6,776 nucleotides of DNA from Deltaproteobacteria bacterium (GTDB taxonomy: Bacteria > Desulfobacterota > Syntrophia > Syntrophales > UBA2210), in assembly GCA_016935875.1 (NCBI GenBank), contig JAFGQD010000066.1, positions 1 to 6,776 on the forward strand, written 5' to 3'. Every line of letters begins with the position of its first letter. Positions within the stretch are counted from its first letter, which is position 1. The notes beneath the pieces were generated by a model. It had not been told where the DNA came from. It made no database searches and saw only the letters and a list, made by a program, of their open reading frames with translations. Both the position numbers and the translations under genes were made by a program. This document shows positions 1 through 5,262 of this stretch, one piece after another.

Positions 1-12
1 AGGAGTAACAGC

Positions 13-1845
13 ATGAGTGATGAAAAATTTGTAGACAAGAGTTGGGGCAAGGGAATGACGATAGAGCCCTATCTGATGTCGGTTTTGTCAAGCCGTATGT
101 TTTGTACCGGTGTTGAGATGACCAACACGATGGTAAGGACAGCACGGTCTTTGCTGATGAGTATCTGCAGAGACTTGTCGACTGCTATCTGTGACCGCAA
201 CGCAGATGTCATCTCGCTTCCTCCCTGCATTCCTGTCCATGTCGCCAACATGGGCTTAACGGTCAAACCCGCACTCCTTCATCCTGAAGGTGTTCAGGAA
301 GGCGATCTGTTTTTAAATAACTCCCCCTTCAACGGCAATACGCACCATGCCGATTATACCTACATCGCCCCCGTTTTCAATGATGGAGAACTGATGTTCT
401 GGACGGCGGCTAAAGGTCACCAGGCCGACTGCGGAAACAGTATTCCCAGCACCTATCATCCGACGGCACTGGATGTATACGAAGAAGGAGCCATTGACTG
501 GCCCTGTGTGAAAATTCAGAAAGGGTATAAAGATGTCCATGACCTGATCAGGATTGCCATGATGAGAATCCGTGTTCCCGATCAGTGGTATGGTGATTAT
601 CTGGCCGGTGTCGGTTCGGCGAGAATCGGCGAAAGACGACTGAAGGAAATGTGTGAAGAATACGGCAATGAAGTGATCAAAGAGTTCTGCGATTCCTATC
701 AGGAGTATGGCAAACTAAGAATGACTGAAGAGATCAAGAAGCTTCCCGGAGGAACTTGGGATTACCGTATCAGTCATGACAGGATTCCCGACTTGTTGCC
801 TCAGATTGATCTTCACATAATAGCTACCGTCAATCCCGATGAAGGATATATTACCATAGATCTGACAGATAATGAAGATTCCCAGCTCTGCGGTCTCAAT
901 ATGTGTGAAGCTACGTCTATAGCCAGTGCCCGCACCGGTGTCCTGAACCGTATGCCTGCCGATATGCCGCACAACGAAGGGGCCATGTCGCGTATACAAG
1001 TGAAGGTGAGAGAGGGGTGCGTCGTTGGTAAAGCACAGTTTCCTTACTCTTCATCGCTTGCCACAACAAATGTCGCCGACAGGCTTATTTCCGGTGTTCA
1101 GTGCCTCTTTAACCAGTTACCTGAACTTGATACACGGGGTATAGCTGAAGGTGGCGCCGTGCAGTGCCCCGCAGTATCGGTTATTTCAGGCAAGGACTGG
1201 AGACGGGATGATGAGCCGTACGTGAATCAGCTCTTCTGCGGTATGACCGGTGGTCCCGGTGCCCGTGGTCATGATGGTTGGGTAACCTACCAGTATCCCT
1301 GCACTGGAGGTGGTCTCTACTGGACAAGCACTGAAATTATGGAACAGCGTTATCCGGTACTGGTAAGGGAAGAAGAAATCATCGAGGACGGTCTTGGCGC
1401 CGGGCAATGGGATTCGGCTCCTGCGTGCCAGTTCATCCTTGCACCGAGGAAACTCCCCATGATGGCAGCATATTCCTGCGACGGACAGGACAACCTTCCC
1501 AAAGGTGCGAAAGGCGGTCTGGACGGGCACAAGTCCGGTGCATGGAAATATACCATTGCTAACGGTTTAGAAACAAAAACAGTACTGCCTCCGTTTGCCA
1601 ACCCTGAGATGAAATTTGGAGAGGCAATCATATCGCATAGTTCCAGTGGTGGCGGATATGGAGATCCGCTCGATCGTGATCCCGAACTTGTGCGGCATCG
1701 GGCACGAGAAGGCTGGATTTCCGTTGAGTTTGCTAAGAACACCTACGGCGTTGTTCTGGATATCGAACCTGAACTGCTTGCCGTTGATGTAAAGGCCACT
1801 GAGAAACTCAGAAAAGAACTTAAAGCAAAGAGGGTCAAAGCATAG
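13..1845 (+). CDS. hyuB: HyuB-type large subunit (hydantoinase B / oxoprolinase / acetone carboxylase alpha family)
   Basis: This 610-residue protein is a HyuB-superfamily subunit, which works with a HyuA ATPase subunit in hydantoinases, 5-oxoprolinases and acetone or acetophenone carboxylases. The symbol is a family label, not a proven substrate. Visible family landmarks are an N-terminal helix region (about 17-60), the THHAD segment (110-114), GHQAD (135-139), a glycine-rich stretch (410-434) and the C-terminal SSGGGYGDPLDRDPE motif (544-558). H111, D114 and H136 (His-x2-Asp-x21-His) are spaced as I recall for the metal ligands of acetone carboxylase alpha. At 610 residues it is longer than many hydantoinase B proteins and shorter than acetone carboxylase alpha (about 770). 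There is no signal peptide or membrane segment, so it should be cytoplasmic. It holds 17 cysteines, which fits an anaerobe. The start is fixed by AGGAG at 1-5, seven bases upstream. The hyuA gene follows after 13 bases. The family call is secure, but the substrate is unknown. Confidence 0.93.
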   Translation: MSDEKFVDKSWGKGMTIEPYLMSVLSSRMFCTGVEMTNTMVRTARSLLMSICRDLSTAICDRNADVISLPPCIPVHVANMGLTVKPALLHPEGVQEGDLFLNNSPFNGNTHHADYTYIAPVFNDGELMFWTAAKGHQADCGNSIPSTYHPTALDVYEEGAIDWPCVKIQKGYKDVHDLIRIAMMRIRVPDQWYGDYLAGVGSARIGERRLKEMCEEYGNEVIKEFCDSYQEYGKLRMTEEIKKLPGGTWDYRISHDRIPDLLPQIDLHIIATVNPDEGYITIDLTDNEDSQLCGLNMCEATSIASARTGVLNRMPADMPHNEGAMSRIQVKVREGCVVGKAQFPYSSSLATTNVADRLISGVQCLFNQLPELDTRGIAEGGAVQCPAVSVISGKDWRRDDEPYVNQLFCGMTGGPGARGHDGWVTYQYPCTGGGLYWTSTEIMEQRYPVLVREEEIIEDGLGAGQWDSAPACQFILAPRKLPMMAAYSCDGQDNLPKGAKGGLDGHKSGAWKYTIANGLETKTVLPPFANPEMKFGEAIISHSSSGGGYGDPLDRDPELVRHRAREGWISVEFAKNTYGVVLDIEPELLAVDVKATEKLRKELKAKRVKA

Positions 1846-1847
1846 AG

Positions 1848-1853
1848 AGGAGG
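1848..1853 (+). promoter_or_regulatory. Ribosome binding site of hyuA
   Basis: A perfect AGGAGG lies five bases before the hyuA ATG at 1859 and immediately after the hyuB stop codon. It fixes the hyuA start and supports translation of both subunits from one mRNA. Confidence 0.85.
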
Positions 1854-1858
1854 CAGTT

Positions 1859-3967
1859 ATGAGTAAATATGTTTGTACAGACATTGGAGGAACCTTTACC
1901 GATGCAGCAGTCATCGATGAAAATGGCGAAATGAGAGTCTTTAAATCGCCAACGACACATCACGATTATGCCGCAGGTATTATCGAAGCTTTGGAACAGG
2001 CCGCGGAATATTGGAATCAACCCATGCAAGAATTCATGGCATCATGCAGCCTCATAGATGCCGGGGTTCTGACCCACGGGTCAACAATCGCGACCAACGC
2101 AATCCTTGAAGGAAAGGTTGATAAGGTTGGAATGATTGTAACCAAAGGACACCGGGATGTTCTTCTCTGGAGAGAAGGACCGATCAAGGATCCTTTTGAT
2201 TTTCAGATCGATTATCCGGAACCCTTCATTCCCCGTTATCTGACTCTTTCTGTCGAAGAAAGGATTGGAGCAGAGGGCAATATTGAGACACCTCTGAATG
2301 TCGAAGATGTTAAAAAGGCAGTTCTCCAGTTTAAAAAGTGGAACGTAAAGGCCATCGCCGTATGCCTGATCTGGTCGGTGGCAAATGATGTTCATGAAAA
2401 GAAAGTTGCAGAGATTGCGAAGGAAGTATGGCCCGAATGTGAAGTGGTCCTGAGCTCAGTTGTAAATCCCTGTATCCGTGAATATCGCCGATGGGTCTCC
2501 ACGGCTATGGATGCGTCCCTTAAACGGATCATATCCTCGTATACCCAGGAGCTCAACGATCGAATGCGCTCAATTGGATTTAAGGGCGAAGTCGGAATGT
2601 TGAATTCAAGCGGTGGTGTTTCCAATGCGGCTGAAATTTCAGCCCGCCCGCTCTATTCAATCGATTCCGGTCCCGCTCTGGCTCCGATTGCCGGCCGAAG
2701 GATATCGATGGAAGATCTGCATGATAACAACGTTGTCATCCTTGATATGGGAGGGACATCCTTTGATGTCAGCTGTGTCCTGGGCGGTGAAGTATCGGTG
2801 ACCCGTGAAGCGAAGATTGGCTGGGAAATTCCCGGCATATCACGTGTCAACGTTCACAGTATCGGTGCCGGTGGGGGAAGTATCGCGTGGGTTGATTCCG
2901 GCGGAATGTGCCGTGTCGGTCCCGAGAGTGCCGGTTCGAATCCTGGCCCGGCATGTTATAACTGGGGCGGTACCAATGCCACCGTTACGGACGCCAATGT
3001 TGTTCTCGGTTACCTCGATCCTGAATACTTTAATGCCGGAAGAATGAACCTTCGTAGGGATCTGGCAGAAAAAGCTATTAAAGAGCACGTCGCAGATCCT
3101 ATGGGGCTGAGCGTTGAAGAGGCTGCATTCACGATCTGGACGACGGTTAATGCGAACATGGTGGCGGCAATCAAGGAGATTACCATATGGCAGGGGATCG
3201 ACCCCAGAGAGTATGTCATGGTTTCCGGCGGCGGTGCCTGCGGTGTTCACTCGATTGCGCTTGCAGAAGGTCTTGAAATGAGGAAGATGCTCATTCCCAA
3301 GACGGCAGGCGCGCTCAGTGCGAGCGGTGGTATTTTCTCAAACCTCGTTGCTGAAAACAGCCGGAGTCTCTATACCGAAACAAGGGAATTCGATTACAAA
3401 AAGGTCAATGAGATTCTTCAGGAACTCGGTCAGGAAGCAACCGATTTCTTCAATCGTAACAACATTTCCGAAGACAGCCGTGATTACCGCTTCTACATGG
3501 AGGGCCGGTATCCTTTCCAGGTATGGGAAATCCCGATCAGGATCGATTCATATCTGAAAAAGGGATTTATTATCGATGAGGCTGGCGTTAAGAAGATGAT
3601 CGACAGCTTCCATCATGAGCACGATAGGATGTTCGCCGTCAAGGAAGAGGATACCTATGTTGAGTGTATATTCTGGCGATGCGAGGCAGTCGGTAAGAGA
3701 GCGGAGATTTCGGCAAATCTGAAAACCGCTACGGTGAAATCATGTGAAGCGCCTGACGCAAAAGCCCTCAGAGGGACAAGAAAAGCCTATTTCAGAAGTC
3801 TGGGCGGTATGGTTGATACAAAAATCTATCATGGTGATTCTCTGAAGTATGGGAACAAGATCAGCGGACCGGCGGTTATTGAGGAGGATACGACCACAAT
3901 AACCATTCTCCCCGGTTATGAGACGGAAGTCACGAAGTTCGGCACCTATTTCATTAAACAGCCCTAG
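1859..3967 (+). CDS. hyuA: HyuA-type ATPase subunit (hydantoinase A / oxoprolinase / acetone carboxylase beta family)
   Basis: This 702-residue cytoplasmic protein is the ATP-using partner of the HyuB subunit encoded just upstream. The symbol is a family label. Domains in order are Hydant_A_N (about 4-185), the main hydantoinase A ATPase domain (about 200-490) and a C-terminal domain (about 500-702). ASKHA-type nucleotide-binding motifs are visible: DIGGTFTD at 8-15, THGSTIATNAILEG at 72-85, ILDMGGTSFDVS at 294-305, GAGGGSIAWVD at 336-346, SAGSNPGPAC at 357-366, TVTDANVVLG at 375-384, and VSGGGACGVHS at 455-465. The length matches hydantoinase A and acetone carboxylase beta (about 690-720). 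In this superfamily ATP phosphorylates the substrate or bicarbonate before carboxylation or amide hydrolysis. REYRRWVSTAMDASL (207-221) departs from the REYER-TSTTVLNAYL form I recall for hydantoinases, which weakly favours the carboxylase-like branch. The gene is translationally close to hyuB and ends 17 bases before a strong hairpin. No small third subunit follows, though one could lie upstream of the window. Confidence 0.94.
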   Translation: MSKYVCTDIGGTFTDAAVIDENGEMRVFKSPTTHHDYAAGIIEALEQAAEYWNQPMQEFMASCSLIDAGVLTHGSTIATNAILEGKVDKVGMIVTKGHRDVLLWREGPIKDPFDFQIDYPEPFIPRYLTLSVEERIGAEGNIETPLNVEDVKKAVLQFKKWNVKAIAVCLIWSVANDVHEKKVAEIAKEVWPECEVVLSSVVNPCIREYRRWVSTAMDASLKRIISSYTQELNDRMRSIGFKGEVGMLNSSGGVSNAAEISARPLYSIDSGPALAPIAGRRISMEDLHDNNVVILDMGGTSFDVSCVLGGEVSVTREAKIGWEIPGISRVNVHSIGAGGGSIAWVDSGGMCRVGPESAGSNPGPACYNWGGTNATVTDANVVLGYLDPEYFNAGRMNLRRDLAEKAIKEHVADPMGLSVEEAAFTIWTTVNANMVAAIKEITIWQGIDPREYVMVSGGGACGVHSIALAEGLEMRKMLIPKTAGALSASGGIFSNLVAENSRSLYTETREFDYKKVNEILQELGQEATDFFNRNNISEDSRDYRFYMEGRYPFQVWEIPIRIDSYLKKGFIIDEAGVKKMIDSFHHEHDRMFAVKEEDTYVECIFWRCEAVGKRAEISANLKTATVKSCEAPDAKALRGTRKAYFRSLGGMVDTKIYHGDSLKYGNKISGPAVIEEDTTTITILPGYETEVTKFGTYFIKQP

Positions 3968-3984
3968 AACCTTAGGACTCGAGC

Positions 3985-4016
3985 GCTGTGCCGGTTCCTC
4001 AAAGAACCGGCACAGC
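3985..4016 (+). terminator. Perfect 13-bp hairpin after hyuA, without U-tract
   Basis: GCTGTGCCGGTTC (3985-3997) pairs perfectly with GAACCGGCACAGC (4004-4016) around the loop CTCAAA. The hairpin sits 17 bases after the hyuA stop. It is followed by TATACCTCC rather than a run of T, so it is not a canonical intrinsic terminator. It may be a 3' mRNA stabiliser, a processing site, or a terminator needing a factor. Its position and perfect pairing make it a genuine operon-end structure. Confidence 0.6.
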
Positions 4017-4281
4017 TATACCTCCACGGTTAAAAGCAATAAGATCTTGTGAAATACAAAAAATCTTTTCCGAGTTACCATCATCTTCATAATGTATTTT
4101 ACAGGGGTGTCTTTAAATTAACGGTGACACGATTCAAAGCCTTGCTGTCTGCTTGTTGACTGGTTTTTGAGAATATTTAGTGTGAACAGCCTTTAAAGAC
4201 TTTTCTCGGGGAGATAGTGAAACCGAAAGCACGTGCTTCAGTCCGTGTTGCCGCTTACATGCAATAAAAGGAGAAAAAATA
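4017..4281 (+). promoter_or_regulatory. Leader region upstream of the acetate-type transporter
   Basis: This gap holds no convincing protein gene, and the transporter's promoter is expected here. The best -35-like element is TTGACT at 4156-4161. Its partner TAGTGT (4178-4183, 16-base spacer) is poor. CATAAT at 4088-4093 is a good -10 hexamer without a good -35. An inverted pair, GTCTTTAAA (4109-4117) and TTTAAAGAC (4192-4200), brackets the middle. A 12-bp palindrome lies at 4227-4238. AAGGAG at 4268-4273, eight bases before the ATG, is a strong ribosome binding site. The exact promoter cannot be fixed by eye. Confidence 0.35.
4227..4238. promoter_or_regulatory. 12-bp perfect palindrome, possible operator
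   Basis: AAGCACGTGCTT reads the same on both strands. It lies 44 bases before the transporter start and just downstream of the best -35-like element, a position that suits a dimeric repressor or activator site. No regulator gene is present nearby to support a specific factor. Confidence 0.3.
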
Positions 4282-4881
4282 ATGGAAGAAAGCAGAGATG
4301 TCAATGTCAATGTAAAAGTAGGGGATGCGGGAGCAGCCGGCTGGTTAGCCTATTCTATCGCTACATGGATTGCCTGGCCGTCACTGTGCGGCTTTGTTAA
4401 CGGAAAAGCTCTTCTTTTAATGGCCGCGGTTTCACTGGCCTGCACCATTCCTTATCTGGCTGCCGCAATTACGCAGCTGAAACTGAATAATGTAGCCGGT
4501 GGTGTAACGTGGATGTATTTCGGGGCGTTCTTTGCGTTTTGTTCGTCTATTACGTATGCCATCAGTTATTTCGCTCCTATCTATGGCTGGGAACTCGATG
4601 CCCGGGTTCTTGGCTATGAATGGGCCGTTTTGGCTATCGTGTTGATCCTGACGACTCCGATCTTTCTGAAATATTCACCTGCGGCCGCTTCAATATCCGT
4701 TGTGGCTGCGGATATCGGACTGGCGACGCTTGCTCTGATTTATTGGGGGGTTGGTGGACTTGCCCTTATTAGCGGATGGGCATTTTTTGTGGCTGGTTTA
4801 TTTGGCATCGTTATGGCCGCCGGGGGGATATTGGAAAGCGCCGGCATGAAGTTTCCCATGGGGAAACCCCTTATCAAATAA
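4282..4881 (+). CDS. AceTr (GPR1/FUN34/YaaH, SatP-like) family transporter
   Basis: This 199-residue inner-membrane protein shows six hydrophobic segments (about 18-39, 42-63, 75-98, 110-129, 135-156, 158-183), the layout and length of SatP-type acetate/succinate transporters. Family-like features are the YFGAFFAF stretch in helix 3 (79-86), the charged turn before helix 4 (about 104-113), GWAFFVAGLFGIVMAAGGIL at helix 6 (165-184), and a C-terminus ending in PMGKPL, comparable to the LPIG end of SatP. The N-terminal NPAPLGL signature is absent. The equivalent stretch reads GDAGAAGWL (14-22), so this is a divergent branch and substrate transfer from SatP is unsafe. AAGGAG eight bases upstream fixes the start. 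It has its own leader and a strong terminator, so it is probably a single-gene unit beside hyuBA. A monocarboxylate substrate is inferred from family only. Confidence 0.8.
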   Translation: MEESRDVNVNVKVGDAGAAGWLAYSIATWIAWPSLCGFVNGKALLLMAAVSLACTIPYLAAAITQLKLNNVAGGVTWMYFGAFFAFCSSITYAISYFAPIYGWELDARVLGYEWAVLAIVLILTTPIFLKYSPAAASISVVAADIGLATLALIYWGVGGLALISGWAFFVAGLFGIVMAAGGILESAGMKFPMGKPLIK

Positions 4882-4932
4882 TTTTGATCCTTACGGATAA
4901 AACAGCAAACAGATAGTGTTTGGCTGGTACTG

Positions 4933-4966
4933 ACTTGGATTGTCTCTGAGGCAATCCAAGTTTTTT
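4933..4966 (+). terminator. Intrinsic terminator of the transporter gene
   Basis: ACTTGGATTG (4933-4942) and CAATCCAAGT (4952-4961) form a perfect 10-bp stem with a nine-base loop, followed directly by TTTTTT (4961-4966). It lies 51 bases after the transporter stop and separates that gene from the sensor gene. Confidence 0.92.
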
Positions 4967-5207
4967 ATTATTGGAGAGCAGTGCATTCATCACCCATATA
5001 ATGTTACGCAACTTTCTGGTCATGGTATTCTGTAAGGTAGGGCACAAAATATCTTGCTTGCAATACGCGTTGAAACTCCCCGCACCATGTTGCGTAGGAT
5101 CTCCGACTGTTAAGGAAAATGTTTATTTTTTGTTCGCTGACCCCACCGCAAGCAGCGGGAAATGTGCTCGCTGTTCAATTCAATGCCTTCGCCTGCAGTG
5201 TTGTTTC

Positions 5208-5236
5208 TTGAAAAACACTATCATTTTCGATATGGT
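5208..5236 (+). promoter_or_regulatory. Candidate sigma-70 promoter of the sensor gene
   Basis: TTGAAA (5208-5213, five of six consensus bases) and TATGGT (5231-5236, four of six) are separated by exactly 17 bases. Transcription would begin near 5243, giving a leader of about 20 bases that just includes the AAGGG ribosome binding site. The spacing is ideal, but the -10 match is only moderate. Confidence 0.45.
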
Positions 5237-5247
5237 TATATTTTCAA

Positions 5248-5252
5248 AAGGG
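5248..5252 (+). promoter_or_regulatory. Ribosome binding site selecting the GTG start
   Basis: AAGGG lies ten bases before GTG at 5263. The sensor frame is open only from 5212, after a TGA at 5209-5211, and holds no ATG, GTG or TTG before 5263. This makes GTG the best start even though it is not ATG. Confidence 0.6.
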
Positions 5253-5262
5253 TTACATATCA

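Larger units (their letters stand above)
4967..5262 (+). other. Intergenic gap before the sensor gene
   Basis: I see no convincing gene here. Together with the transporter's 3' tail it makes about 380 bases without a gene. TACGCAAC (5005-5012) is complementary to GTTGCGTA (5089-5096), and inside that ATGGT (5022-5026) is complementary to ACCAT (5084-5088), so a folded RNA or leader is possible but weak. TTGAAA (5070-5075) and TAGGAT (5095-5100) with a 19-base spacer form a marginal promoter. A better one lies at 5208-5236. Confidence 0.4.

Noticed and set aside
1186..1742. Long reverse-strand frames inside hyuB (and similar ones inside hyuA)
   Set aside because: They are shadows of the strongly conserved forward genes, and their translations show no recognisable domains or plausible starts.
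2933..2943. GGTTCGAATCC, identical to a tRNA T-arm loop sequence
   Set aside because: It encodes part of the conserved SAGSNPGPAC motif of HyuA, and no acceptor, D or anticodon arms surround it.
4050..4166. Short GTG-started frame in the leader between hyuA and the transporter
   Set aside because: It has about 38 codons, no ribosome binding site and no protein-like features. It would also run across the likely promoter region.
4156..4183. TTGACT-N16-TAGTGT as the transporter promoter
   Set aside because: The -35 is good, but the -10 matches only three of six consensus bases, so it is mentioned in the leader entry and not called as a promoter.
5041..5057. GGCAC followed by TTGC, resembling a sigma-54 -24/-12 promoter
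   Set aside because: The GG-to-GC spacing is 13 bases instead of the required 10, and no sigma-54 activator gene is in the window.
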